Assembly: GCA_902630925.1 (NCBI GenBank)
Contig: CACOWO010000001.1
Location: 62,001 to 126,000 of the forward strand
Source: an uncultured Pelagibacteraceae bacterium
Lineage (GTDB): Bacteria > Pseudomonadota > Alphaproteobacteria > Pelagibacterales > Pelagibacteraceae
Length of the DNA: 64,000 nt
Direction of reading: 5' to 3'
A program made the position numbers and the translations under genes. Positions 53,364 to 62,960 of the stretch are shown here, one piece after another. Numbering within the stretch: position 1 is the stretch's first letter; each line of letters begins with the position of its first letter. Below the pieces are notes generated by a model. That model was not told the origin of the DNA. It saw only the letters and a list, made by a program, of their open reading frames with translations, and did no database searches.

Positions 53364-56109
53364 AAATATTCCTAGGAATAAAAAAAATATATCCATTTCT
53401 GGCATTTCCGCTAGTAGCAAGCAAATTAAAAAAGGTTATATATTTTTTGCTATTAAGGGAAATAAATTTAATGGCGAGAAATATATTGAAGAAGCAATAA
53501 GTAAGGGTGCTGTAGTAATAATTTGTTCCAAAAAATTTAAAAAAAATATAAAAAAAAAGAGTATTTATATAATTAAAACAAATAATGTAAGAGAGTCTTT
53601 AAGCAAAATAGCCTCAAAATATTATAGGCTTAAACCCAAGAATATTTTTGCTGTGACAGGAACCAATGGGAAAACATCAGTCGCAGATTTGTTTTTTCAA
53701 ATATTAAGAATTAATAAAATACCTGTCGCAACTATCGGCACTTTAGGGGTCAAATACAATAAAAAAATTTTAAAAACAAATCTTACGTCTCCTGACACGA
53801 TAACTCTACATAAGACTTTAGAAAAATTAAAAAAAAAGAGAATAGATAACGTGATTATAGAAGCTTCAAGTCACGGGTTAGAGCAAAGAAGGTTACATCA
53901 TCTTAATTTAAAAGCTGGAATTTTTACAAATTTCAGCCAAGATCATTTAGATTTTCACAAAACAATGGATAGGTACTTAAATGCTAAATTATTATTGTTT
54001 AAAGAAATTTTAAGAAATCGATCTTTTGTAATAACTGATAAAGAAATCTATCCATTTGCAAAAATAAAAAAAATATCAATAAGAAGAAATTTTAAAGTCA
54101 AAGATATCACTGAAGATATTAGTCACATTAAAAATTTTTACTCATCATCAATGAAAGATTTTCAAGTTAAAAATTTAGCTATGGCGATTAAAGTAGCTGA
54201 GTTATGTGGATTAAAAAAAAATAGTATATACAGCTCAATCAAAAAGTTGAAAGGCGTTAATGGCAGGCTTGAATTAGTAAAAATATTTCCAAATAATATC
54301 CGTGTTTTTATTGATTATGCCCACACACCTGATGCACTATCCAAAGCATTAAATGCTCTTAAAAAAGATTACGGTAATAATATTTCTTGTGTTTTCGGAT
54401 GTGGAGGCGAAAGAGATTTTAAAAAAAGACCACTAATGGCTCTAATAGCTAATAAAAATTGTAAAAAAGTTTATATTACGGATGATAATCCAAGAAATGA
54501 GAGTCCAAATAAAATCAGAAATGAACTTTTAAAATATATTTCACAAAATAAAAAATTTAATTTTGGAGAAAGAGCTTTAGCAATTAAAAAAGCAATTCAA
54601 AATGCTGACCCCCAAGAAGTAATATTAATTGCAGGTAAAGGACATGAAGAACAACAAATATATAAAAATAAAACATTAAAAATTTCCGATAAACAAATAA
54701 TACAAAAAATTAAAATTAAAAGAAAAACTTTAGATTTAAGGTCACAAAACTATTTGCTAAATAGACAAATATTTAAGAAGGTTTTAGGAAATTCACTAAA
54801 TATATCTTTTAATGGCATTTCCATAGATACAAGAAGTATAAAAAAAAATAACTTATTTTTAGCAATTAAGGGACAAAAAAGAGATGGAAATAATTATATT
54901 AAAGAAGCAATCCAAAAAGGAGCTGGATGTGTCTTAACTTCTTTAAAAAAAATTTCTAAAAACAAAAAAATTATTAAAATTCAAAATCCTATGATATTTT
55001 TAAATGAATTTGCAAAATATAAAAGATACTACTCATCTACTAAAATAATCGCAGTAACGGGGAGCGCTGGCAAAACATCGTTAAAAAATTTGATCAGTGA
55101 TTTATTACAAAATTTTGGTAATACCTATTCCTCTCCAAAATCTTTTAATAACCATCTTGGAGTTCCAATAAGTTTATCTAATTTAAGTGTAAATAATAAA
55201 TTTGGCGTTTTTGAAGTTGGAATGAGCAAAAAGGGAGAGATAAGAAGACTTTCAAAATTAATTAAACCATTTATTGGAGTTATAACAAATATTGGTGAGG
55301 CTCACTTAGAAAACTTTAAAAGTATTAAAGGGATAGCTGAAGCTAAGTCAGAAATTATAGAAAATATTGAAGCAGATGGTACAATCATTTTAAATAGGGA
55401 CGATAAATTTTTTAATTTTCTTTTAAAAAAAGCCAAGTTATTTAAACTGAAAATTGTTACATTTGGCAAACATAAAAGTTCAGATATTTGTTTGAAAAGT
55501 ATTTCAAAGAAAAGAGATAATTTAAAGATATTTTTAAAAACAAATAATCAAACTTTAAATTTAAAGATAGGAGATTTAAATATTTACAATGTACTTGCCT
55601 CTATAGCAGTTTTAAAAGAACTAAATATTATAATTTCTAATATTAATCAAAAATACAAAAATCTTGAGTCATCTGATGGTAGAGGGAAAAAGTACTCGAT
55701 TTCGAGATACAAGAAAAGATTTAAACTTATTGATGAAAGTTATAATGCTAATCCGTCATCAGTCAAATATGCCATAAGCAAACTTAGCTCCATTCATAAA
55801 AAAAATTTTAAAAAATATTTAATTCTTGGCGATATGCTTGAATTGGGTTCAAAATCTCAAAAATATCACGAAGAACTTTCTGAAGTTATTAACAATTCAG
55901 ACATTGATAAAGTATTCATTAAAGGAAAAAAAACTATTTTCACTTATAAATATCTCAATAAAGAAAAAAGAGGAAATATTTTGCAAAATGAAGAAGATAT
56001 AGATTTGAGTTTGAGTAAAATAATTTCTAACAATGATTATTTAATGATCAAGGGTTCAAATGCTACTGGATTGCATAATTTTAGCAAGAAAATGATAAGA
56101 GGGCTATAA
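53323..56109 (+). CDS. murEF: MurE-MurF fusion: UDP-MurNAc-tripeptide synthetase plus D-Ala-D-Ala adding enzyme
   Basis: One 928-residue frame encodes two Mur ligases. Residues 1 to about 470 are MurE: ATP loop AVTGTNGKTSVADLFF, IIEASSHGLEQRRLHHL, GRLELVKIFPNNIRVFIDYAHTP and DDNPRNESP, the DNPR motif that marks meso-diaminopimelate use. A short linker joins to MurF from about 480: ISFNGISIDTRSIKKNN, ATP loop AVTGSAGKTSLKNL, GVFEVGMSKKGEI, GVITNIGEAHLENF and DESYNANPSS. No stop or restart separates them. The ATG at 53341 (MLLKNLIKN) is an equally good start. It acts between MurD and MraY. The stop abuts the mraY start. Confidence 0.96.
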   Translation: MNLQNRMLLKNLIKNIPRNKKNISISGISASSKQIKKGYIFFAIKGNKFNGEKYIEEAISKGAVVIICSKKFKKNIKKKSIYIIKTNNVRESLSKIASKYYRLKPKNIFAVTGTNGKTSVADLFFQILRINKIPVATIGTLGVKYNKKILKTNLTSPDTITLHKTLEKLKKKRIDNVIIEASSHGLEQRRLHHLNLKAGIFTNFSQDHLDFHKTMDRYLNAKLLLFKEILRNRSFVITDKEIYPFAKIKKISIRRNFKVKDITEDISHIKNFYSSSMKDFQVKNLAMAIKVAELCGLKKNSIYSSIKKLKGVNGRLELVKIFPNNIRVFIDYAHTPDALSKALNALKKDYGNNISCVFGCGGERDFKKRPLMALIANKNCKKVYITDDNPRNESPNKIRNELLKYISQNKKFNFGERALAIKKAIQNADPQEVILIAGKGHEEQQIYKNKTLKISDKQIIQKIKIKRKTLDLRSQNYLLNRQIFKKVLGNSLNISFNGISIDTRSIKKNNLFLAIKGQKRDGNNYIKEAIQKGAGCVLTSLKKISKNKKIIKIQNPMIFLNEFAKYKRYYSSTKIIAVTGSAGKTSLKNLISDLLQNFGNTYSSPKSFNNHLGVPISLSNLSVNNKFGVFEVGMSKKGEIRRLSKLIKPFIGVITNIGEAHLENFKSIKGIAEAKSEIIENIEADGTIILNRDDKFFNFLLKKAKLFKLKIVTFGKHKSSDICLKSISKKRDNLKIFLKTNNQTLNLKIGDLNIYNVLASIAVLKELNIIISNINQKYKNLESSDGRGKKYSISRYKKRFKLIDESYNANPSSVKYAISKLSSIHKKNFKKYLILGDMLELGSKSQKYHEELSEVINNSDIDKVFIKGKKTIFTYKYLNKEKRGNILQNEEDIDLSLSKIISNNDYLMIKGSNATGLHNFSKKMIRGL

Positions 56110-57195
56110 GTGCTATTTAATTTATTAACTTCATTAATAGATCAATATTCGTTTTTAAATGTATTTAAATATTTAACATTTAGAACAGGTTTATCAGTTG
56201 TAACCTCTTTAATAGTAGTTTTTATCATTGGCGGCCCGCTTATTAAATTGTTTTCAGAAAAAATGATTACGGGACCTATAAGACAAGATGGTCCAATAGA
56301 TCATATAATTAAAAAATCCGGTACTCCTACTATGGGAGGGGTAATTATAATTATTGGGATTATATCGAGTACAATTCTGTGGGCTGATTTAAAAAATATT
56401 TATGTTTGGACATTAATTTTTGTTTCTATTTCACTTGGAGCATTAGGCTTACTCGATGATATTTTGAAAATTAAATTTAAAAATTCTAGAGGTTTAAAGT
56501 CAAAATATAAATTTCTTGGGCAAATTATAATAAGTACGATCGCTTTGTTAATTTTGATGAAATTTTCTGACCACAATTATCTGTTCAATCTTTACTTTCC
56601 CTTTTTTAAAAATTTAATTTTAGATATGGGTTTATTTTTTTTACCGTTCGGTTTATTTGTAATTATCGGAGCCTCAAATGCTGTGAACCTTACAGATGGT
56701 TTAGATGGTTTGGCAACAGTTCCTGTAATGCTTGTAGCGTTTTCCTTTACCTTAATCGCATATGTTGTTGGAAACACAATTTTTTCAGAGTATCTTCAAA
56801 TACAATATATCCCAGATGTAGGGGAATTATCAATTTTTTGTGGATCCATTGTCGGAGCATGTCTAGGTTTTCTTTGGTATAATGCTCCACCAGCAAAAAT
56901 TTTTATGGGAGACACTGGATCACTTTCACTGGGAGGATCTTTAGCCGCTATAGCAATTATAGTAAAACATGAAATTGTCTTAGCAATTATTGGAGGTCTA
57001 TTTGTTTTAGAAACAGTCTCGGTTATTATTCAAGTGGCCTCATATAAACTCACTGGTAAAAGAATTTTCAAAATGGCGCCAATACATCATCATTTTGAAA
57101 AGAAGGGTTGGGCGGAGTCAACAATAGTAATTCGTTTTTGGATAATTGCCATTATTTTAGCTCTTATTGGATTAGCAACATTAAAATTAAGGTAA
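56110..57195 (+). CDS. mraY: Phospho-MurNAc-pentapeptide transferase, GTG start
   Basis: A 361-residue membrane enzyme that makes lipid I on undecaprenyl phosphate. Motifs are GPIRQDGPIDHIIKKSGTPTMGG, LGLLDDILKIKF, NAVNLTDGLDGLAT, AKIFMGDTGSLSLGG and KMAPIHHHFEKKGWAES, with about ten helices between them. These are the full MraY signature set, including the catalytic aspartates. The start codon is GTG at 56110-56112, directly after the murEF stop. murD begins 3 bp beyond its end. Confidence 0.98.
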   Translation: MLFNLLTSLIDQYSFLNVFKYLTFRTGLSVVTSLIVVFIIGGPLIKLFSEKMITGPIRQDGPIDHIIKKSGTPTMGGVIIIIGIISSTILWADLKNIYVWTLIFVSISLGALGLLDDILKIKFKNSRGLKSKYKFLGQIIISTIALLILMKFSDHNYLFNLYFPFFKNLILDMGLFFLPFGLFVIIGASNAVNLTDGLDGLATVPVMLVAFSFTLIAYVVGNTIFSEYLQIQYIPDVGELSIFCGSIVGACLGFLWYNAPPAKIFMGDTGSLSLGGSLAAIAIIVKHEIVLAIIGGLFVLETVSVIIQVASYKLTGKRIFKMAPIHHHFEKKGWAESTIVIRFWIIAIILALIGLATLKLR

Positions 57196-57198
57196 AAG

Positions 57199-58476
57199 AT
57201 GACACAAGTTCTAAAATTTAAAGAACTATCATTCCTTATTTATGGATTAGGGCTGTCTGGCCAGTCAGTGATTAAATTTTTTAAAAAAAAAAAAATTAAA
57301 AATTTTAAAGTTTGGGACGATAAAAAAAGAAATTTATATAAAAATTTAAGAGCTAAGAATTTAAAACAAGCTTTAAAAGAGGCTAATTATATCGTTTTAG
57401 CACCTGGAATAACATTAAAAAAAAATAAATATCTTAAAGGTTACCAAAGAAAAATTATTACAGATATTGATTTATATTATTTATTCTACCCAAAAACAAA
57501 AAGTATAGTTGTTACCGGTACGAATGGTAAATCAACAACGTGCAAATTGATAGAACATCTGCTGAAAAAAAATAATTTTAACTCTGTTGTGGGTGGAAAT
57601 ATCGGTGCGCCAGTTTTAGGTTTGAAAACACAGAAGAAAAAATTTATAATTATTGAGGCCTCTTCGTTTCAACTTTCTCATTCAAAATTTATTAGTCCCG
57701 ATTTTGCGTTTTTTTTAAATTTTTCTAATGACCATTTAGATTGGCACGGAAATTTAAAAAACTATTTTAATTCTAAATTTAAAATTTTTAGATTACAAAA
57801 CAAAAGTCAATTCGCATTAGTGAATAAAAAATTTAAAAAACATTACCGTATTAAAAAATTTTTTGGAAAACTGATTATCCCTAAAATAAATAATTATAAA
57901 GAGATCAAGTCTGAAATAAAAAATGACTATGTCATCTCAGATATAAACGATGAAAATATGAGCTTTGTTTATGCTTTTTCAAAATTATTAAAAATCAGAA
58001 AAAAATCATTTATTCGTGCTATGAAGTCATTTAAAGGCTTACCTCATCGTTTTGAAATTTTTTTGAAAAGAAAAAATATTACATTTATCAATGATTCAAA
58101 AGCAACCTCATTTAGAGCTACTCAAGTAGCTTTGAACAGTCTCAAAAATATTTATTTGATATTGGGAGGACTTCCTAAAAAAAATGATAAAATACATTTA
58201 AATAAGTATAAAAGGAATATAAAAAAATGTTATTTAATAGGAAAAAATATTAGTTTTTTTAAAAATCAAATAAAAAAAAATATAACTTTAATAATATCAA
58301 GAAACCTTAAAAATTCAGTAATACAAATTCTAAAAGATCTTCGAGCAGAAAAAGACAAAAATAAATATATTTTATTTAGCCCTGCTGCCGCGTCATTTGA
58401 TCAGTTCAAAAATTTTGAAAATAGAGGAGAAGAATTTAAGAGATTGAGTAGAATTTATGCCAAAAAGTACATTTAG
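57199..58476 (+). CDS. murD: UDP-MurNAc-L-alanine-D-glutamate ligase
   Basis: A 425-residue ligase adding D-Glu. The N-terminal Rossmann-like part begins LIYGLGLSGQSVIKFF, the ATP loop is VVTGTNGKSTTCKLIEHL, the central domain shows GGNIGAPVLGL, IEASSFQLSHSKFISPDFA and FFLNFSNDHLDWHGN, and the C-terminal domain has GLPHRFEIFLKRKNITFINDSKATS and LILGGLPKKND. Content is standard, with the lysine bias seen genome-wide. Its end overlaps ftsW by 20 bp. Confidence 0.95.
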   Translation: MTQVLKFKELSFLIYGLGLSGQSVIKFFKKKKIKNFKVWDDKKRNLYKNLRAKNLKQALKEANYIVLAPGITLKKNKYLKGYQRKIITDIDLYYLFYPKTKSIVVTGTNGKSTTCKLIEHLLKKNNFNSVVGGNIGAPVLGLKTQKKKFIIIEASSFQLSHSKFISPDFAFFLNFSNDHLDWHGNLKNYFNSKFKIFRLQNKSQFALVNKKFKKHYRIKKFFGKLIIPKINNYKEIKSEIKNDYVISDINDENMSFVYAFSKLLKIRKKSFIRAMKSFKGLPHRFEIFLKRKNITFINDSKATSFRATQVALNSLKNIYLILGGLPKKNDKIHLNKYKRNIKKCYLIGKNISFFKNQIKKNITLIISRNLKNSVIQILKDLRAEKDKNKYILFSPAAASFDQFKNFENRGEEFKRLSRIYAKKYI

Positions 58477-59584
58477 TTTTTTATTTATTAATTATTGGAG
58501 AAAAATAGATAAAAAAATTTTATTGAGTTTTTTTATATTATTTTTTTTGGGTTTATTCTTTTCTTATTCTTCAACATCTTCTTTAGCTGGAGAAAGGCTA
58601 AATAAAGTTTATTATTTTTTTTTTATAAAACATCTTATTTACACCCTTTTGGCAATCATTATCATGTTAATAATTTCATTTTTGAAAACTGATCTTCTTG
58701 TAAAGCTTGTTATTCCACTATTTGTAATTTCATTTATTTTTTTAGCTTTAGTGCCAATCATAGGAGTAGAAGTTAAAGGAGCAAAAAGATGGATTGATCT
58801 TTACTTTTTTCGTTTACAACCCATAGAGATTTTAAAACCATTTTTCATATTGATGACAGTAAAAATCCTTACTTTAGAAAAACTTAAAAATTCTCAGATT
58901 AAATATATTTTTAGTTTTATTCTATTGGGTTCTGTACTAATTCTTTTAATTGACCAACCAGACTTGGGGCAATCAATCTTATTAACCGGCAGTTGGGTGG
59001 CAACAGTTTTTATTTCTGGTGTAAGTCTAATGTATATTTTCGTCTTTTTTTTAATTTTTTTGATATCATTAAGTTCTTTGTTGTACATATTCCCAGAAAA
59101 ATTTGGATATATTACAAATCGTCTAATTGCATTTTTCGACTCAAGTTATGGAGATAAGTTTCAATCATCGTCAGCTTTAGATGCGATTAAATTAGGAGGG
59201 CTAACCGGCCAAGGCATGGGCGAAGGTATATTGAAAGAGAGTGTTCCCGAAGCTCACACTGATTACGTTATAGCAGTTATATCAGAAGAATATGGATCTA
59301 TAGCTTCAATATTAATACTTTCTATTTTTTTATATATTTCATTCAGAATTATTAAAAATTGTTTTAATCAAGACAATCAATATTTGAAAATATCTTTAAG
59401 TGGATTAGCAACACTATTATTATTTCAAGCATTTATTCATGCTGGCGTTAATACTAGTTTATTGCCCACAACTGGTATGACATTACCCTTCCTAAGCTAT
59501 GGAGGCTCATCCTTAATAGGAAGCGCAATTTTAGCTGGGTTAGTTTTAAATTACACTAAAAATAAAGTTTATTTGTATGACTAA
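58457..59584 (+). CDS. ftsW: Lipid II polymerase / septal glycosyltransferase FtsW
   Basis: A 375-residue SEDS-family protein with about ten membrane helices. Signature segments are VKGAKRWIDLYFFRLQPIEILKP, DQPDLGQSILLTGSWVATVFISG, SSALDAIKLGGLTGQGMGEG, ESVPEAHTDYVIAVISEEYG and TTGMTLPFLSYGGSSLIGSAIL. The aspartate in the AHTDYVIA loop region and the SEDS family signature are present. It polymerises glycan at the septum with FtsI. RodA is the alternative SEDS protein, but the dcw location supports FtsW. It overlaps murG by 8 bp. Confidence 0.95.
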   Translation: MPKSTFSFLFINYWRKIDKKILLSFFILFFLGLFFSYSSTSSLAGERLNKVYYFFFIKHLIYTLLAIIIMLIISFLKTDLLVKLVIPLFVISFIFLALVPIIGVEVKGAKRWIDLYFFRLQPIEILKPFFILMTVKILTLEKLKNSQIKYIFSFILLGSVLILLIDQPDLGQSILLTGSWVATVFISGVSLMYIFVFFLIFLISLSSLLYIFPEKFGYITNRLIAFFDSSYGDKFQSSSALDAIKLGGLTGQGMGEGILKESVPEAHTDYVIAVISEEYGSIASILILSIFLYISFRIIKNCFNQDNQYLKISLSGLATLLLFQAFIHAGVNTSLLPTTGMTLPFLSYGGSSLIGSAILAGLVLNYTKNKVYLYD

Positions 59585-60668
59585 AAAAATATTAATTGCT
59601 ACAGGTGGAACCGGAGGGCACGTTATTCCAGCATATAGTCTTGCAAATTATTTGATGAGAAATAAATATGATATTAATGTAACGATTGATAAAAGAGGTA
59701 TCAAATATTTAAAAGGGCATAAACGTATTAATTTTACTACTATCGAGTCATCTCCTTTTATAAAAAAAAGTTTCTTAAGGGGTGCCATATCTCTTTTTAT
59801 AATTTTATATTCCATATTAAAATCTCTTTTATTTTTATTATTTAATCGGCCATCTATAGTAATTGGAATGGGGGGTTATTCATCTTTTCCTATATGTATC
59901 GCGGCTGCTATATTAAATATTGAACTGGTGATTTATGAAAGTAATCTGATTATAGGAAAAGCAAACAAATACTTATTACCCTTTGTTAAAAAAATTTTTG
60001 TTTCTTTTAAAGAACTCGAGGGTATCCCAAAAAAATATAGTAATAAAGTTTATGTTATAGGCAACATTGTTAGAGAGGAGGTTTTAAATTTTAATAACAT
60101 TAAAGATAATTTCATAAATTTTGATAACATTAGAATTTTAGTCTTAGGAGGAAGTCAGGCTGCAAAAATTTTTGCCACAGAATTGCCCAAGGTTTTCGAT
60201 AAATTTAAATACTCAAAAAATTCAATAAAAATTTTTCAACAATGTCAAATAGACCAAAATGATCAACTTTCAGGTTTATATAAAAAATCTCAGCTAGACC
60301 ATGAAATATTCAATTTTACTGACAAAATTATTAATTATTACTTAAAATCAAATCTTGTGATTACACGCTCGGGAGCATCAGTATTAGGAGAACTAGTAAA
60401 CATTAAAATTCCTTTTATCACGATACCATTACCCACTTCAGCTGATAATCATCAATATAAAAATGCTGAGTTTTATCAGAAAAAAGGTTATGGATATTTG
60501 TTAGAGGAAAAAGATATAAAAGATAAATTGTTTGATCTTATTAATTCAATTTTTAAAGATAAAAAAAATATTGAAAAAATTTTTTCTAATCAAACTCAAT
60601 ATACGGACAAAGATGTTTTTAAAAACATTAAAATACATATAGAAAATATTATTAATGAAAAAAATTAA
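59577..60668 (+). CDS. murG: UDP-GlcNAc:lipid I N-acetylglucosaminyltransferase
   Basis: A 363-residue GT-B transferase that makes lipid II. The N-terminal glycine loop is IATGGTGGHVIPAYSLA, followed by VIGMGGYSSFPICIAA and ELVIYESNLIIGKANKYL, where the usual EQN reads ESN. The C-terminal half has ILVLGGSQAAKIFATELP, LVITRSGASVLGELVNIKIPFITIPLP and SADNHQYKNAEFYQKKG. The length and motifs are full. It is placed between ftsW and murC with overlaps of 8 and 14 bp. Confidence 0.96.
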   Translation: MTKKILIATGGTGGHVIPAYSLANYLMRNKYDINVTIDKRGIKYLKGHKRINFTTIESSPFIKKSFLRGAISLFIILYSILKSLLFLLFNRPSIVIGMGGYSSFPICIAAAILNIELVIYESNLIIGKANKYLLPFVKKIFVSFKELEGIPKKYSNKVYVIGNIVREEVLNFNNIKDNFINFDNIRILVLGGSQAAKIFATELPKVFDKFKYSKNSIKIFQQCQIDQNDQLSGLYKKSQLDHEIFNFTDKIINYYLKSNLVITRSGASVLGELVNIKIPFITIPLPTSADNHQYKNAEFYQKKGYGYLLEEKDIKDKLFDLINSIFKDKKNIEKIFSNQTQYTDKDVFKNIKIHIENIINEKN

Positions 60669-62052
60669 TTTAGGTCAAAAAGATGTTATCCACTTCGTTG
60701 GAATTGGCGGAATTGGGATGAGCGGTCTAGCTCAAATTATGAAAAATATGGGGTTTAATATTCAAGGAAGTGATCAAACAAAAAACAAAAACTCATCTAG
60801 TTGTTTGAAGCTAGGAATAAAAGTTTTCATTGGCCATTCTTCAAGCAATGTAAAAAAAGCATCAATCTTGGTCAAGTCCACGGCTATAAAAAATAATAAT
60901 GTTGAATTGCGGTATGCAAGAAAAAATAGAATACCAATTTACTCAAGAGCAGAGGTTTTAGCAGATGTGGTCTCATTAAAAAAAAATATTATAATAACTG
61001 GCTCACATGGAAAAACAACTACTACATCTTTAGTTGCAAAAATTTTATCAGATCAAAAACTTGATCCTACAATAATTAATGGCGGTGTAATAAATTCTTT
61101 TAAAAGTAATGCAAAACTTGGCAAGGGCGAGTGGGCAATATTAGAAGCAGATGAGTCGGATGGAAGTTTTTTAAAATTGCCAATAAATTATTCAATAATA
61201 ACAAATATTGATTTTGAGCATCTAGATTATTATAAAAATTATAAAAATCTAGAACAGTCTTTTATAGAATTTATAAACAAAACACCTCCAACTGGAAAAT
61301 CTATAGTCTGTATTGATAGCAGCAATGTAATAAAAGTTTTAAAAAAAATTAAGAATAAAAATATTATTACCTATGGAGTAAGCAAAAAGTCCGATTATCA
61401 GATAAAAAAAATTAAATATTATTATGATAGCACAACATTTGATTTGATTTTTAAAGATAAAGAAAAAAAGTTGAAAAAAATTAAAAGTATAAATGTTAAA
61501 TTATTAGGGAAACACAATGTGCTTAATGCAGCAGCTTCTTTAATTGTGTGCTTAAACCTAGGTGCAAATTTAAATCGTGTCAAAAGATCTCTTAAAAATT
61601 TTTCAGGGGTACAAAGAAGAATGACTAAAGTTTTTTCAAAAAATAGAAACGATTTTTATGATGACTACGCACATCATCCTACAGAGATAAGCTCAGTATT
61701 AGAAGGCGTACGCAACGTCAATTCTGAACGGAAAATTATAAGTGTTTTTGAACCACATAGATACTCTAGAATCATGTCATTGAAAAATGAATTTTCAAAA
61801 TGTTTCTCAAAATCAACAATGGTAATTATTTGCCCTATTTATGCTGCTGGCGAAAGAAAGAATTTGAAATTTGATCTTATAAAATTCGCATCATTAATTG
61901 CAAAAAATTCAAACACACAGGTTTTAATTGTCAGAAACCAAATAGAGTTAGTAAGGTATTTTAGAAAAAATTTAATTAGTAATGAGATAATAATTGGAAT
62001 GGGCGCAGGGTTAATTTCAAAATGGATGATAGAATTAAAAAAAATACTATGA
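60655..62052 (+). CDS. murC: UDP-MurNAc-L-alanine ligase
   Basis: A 465-residue ligase adding the first residue of the stem peptide. VIHFVGIGGIGMSGLAQIM binds UDP, the ATP loop is IIITGSHGKTTTTSLVAKIL, and EADESDGSFLKLP, TNIDFEHLDYYKN, GVQRRMTKV...DDYAHHPTEISSVL and VFEPHRYSRIMSL follow in family order. The enzyme acts first among the Mur ligases although the gene comes late in the cluster. Its TGA stop forms an ATGA overlap with murB. Confidence 0.97.
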   Translation: MKKINLGQKDVIHFVGIGGIGMSGLAQIMKNMGFNIQGSDQTKNKNSSSCLKLGIKVFIGHSSSNVKKASILVKSTAIKNNNVELRYARKNRIPIYSRAEVLADVVSLKKNIIITGSHGKTTTTSLVAKILSDQKLDPTIINGGVINSFKSNAKLGKGEWAILEADESDGSFLKLPINYSIITNIDFEHLDYYKNYKNLEQSFIEFINKTPPTGKSIVCIDSSNVIKVLKKIKNKNIITYGVSKKSDYQIKKIKYYYDSTTFDLIFKDKEKKLKKIKSINVKLLGKHNVLNAAASLIVCLNLGANLNRVKRSLKNFSGVQRRMTKVFSKNRNDFYDDYAHHPTEISSVLEGVRNVNSERKIISVFEPHRYSRIMSLKNEFSKCFSKSTMVIICPIYAAGERKNLKFDLIKFASLIAKNSNTQVLIVRNQIELVRYFRKNLISNEIIIGMGAGLISKWMIELKKIL

Positions 62053-62960
62053 ATTTAGATAATAATTTAATGAAGCAATTTGGAGATAATCTGAATAAAA
62101 ATGTTAATCTTTCAAATTATAGCTGGTTCAATTTAGGTGGAAACGCTGAATATTTTTTTAAAGCAAAAGACAAAAATCAATTAAAGTTTTTTTTAGAAGA
62201 GATAAAAAAAAAGGATGTAGAAACATTAACTTTAGGCGCTGGTTCTAATACATTATTTAGAGATAAAGGCGTTAAGGGAGCTGTCATAAAATTAGGTAAA
62301 GATTTTAATTTTATTAAAGTTATAGAAAAAAATATTTTAGAGGTTGGAGCAGCAACGCTTGATAGAAAAGTAGCTGATTATGCAAAAAATAATAATTTGA
62401 AAGGCTTAGAGTTTTTATCTTGTATACCTGGATCAATTGGTGGAGCGATCATAATGAATAGTGGATGTTATGGCCGTGATATTTCAAATATTTTATTATC
62501 TATAAAGGTTTTAAATAAAACCAACTTAGAAGAAATTGAGATAAAAAAAGAAGAGATAGATTTTTATTACAGGGGAACTAATATACCTAATAATTTCATT
62601 ATCCTGTCTGCAAAATTCGAGGGCACTAAAGGTTTAAAAGACGAGATCGAAAAAACACAAATAGATTTTATTGAAAGAAAAAAATTATCCCAACCTAGTC
62701 AAATTAAAACTTGTGGAAGTACTTTTAAAAATATCAGTAAGGATAAGAAGGCCTGGAAACTTATAAAGGACTCTGGTTGTGAAGGTTTTAAAGAGGGTGA
62801 TGCAACTATTTCTCAAAAACACTGCAATTTTTTTGTAAACAATGGGAATGCAAAATCATCTGATATAGAAAATTTAATAAACAGAGTTCAAAAAAGAGTT
62901 TTCGAAAAAACTGGAGTGAATCTTGAATTAGAGATCAAAATTATTGGTGAGAAAAAATAA
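62049..62960 (+). CDS. murB: UDP-N-acetylenolpyruvoylglucosamine reductase
   Basis: A 303-residue FAD enzyme from ATG 62049, which makes the ATGA overlap with murC; an ATG 27 bp earlier inside murC is less likely. Motifs are YSWFNLGGNAEYFFKAKD, LTLGAGSNTLFRDKGVKGAVIKLG, GLEFLSCIPGSIGGAIIMNSGCYGRD, FYYRGTN, QIKTCGSTFKN and GDATISQKHCNFFVNNGNA. The catalytic serine sits in CGSTFKN. It reduces the enolpyruvyl group to make UDP-MurNAc. Confidence 0.95.
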   Translation: MNLDNNLMKQFGDNLNKNVNLSNYSWFNLGGNAEYFFKAKDKNQLKFFLEEIKKKDVETLTLGAGSNTLFRDKGVKGAVIKLGKDFNFIKVIEKNILEVGAATLDRKVADYAKNNNLKGLEFLSCIPGSIGGAIIMNSGCYGRDISNILLSIKVLNKTNLEEIEIKKEEIDFYYRGTNIPNNFIILSAKFEGTKGLKDEIEKTQIDFIERKKLSQPSQIKTCGSTFKNISKDKKAWKLIKDSGCEGFKEGDATISQKHCNFFVNNGNAKSSDIENLINRVQKRVFEKTGVNLELEIKIIGEKK

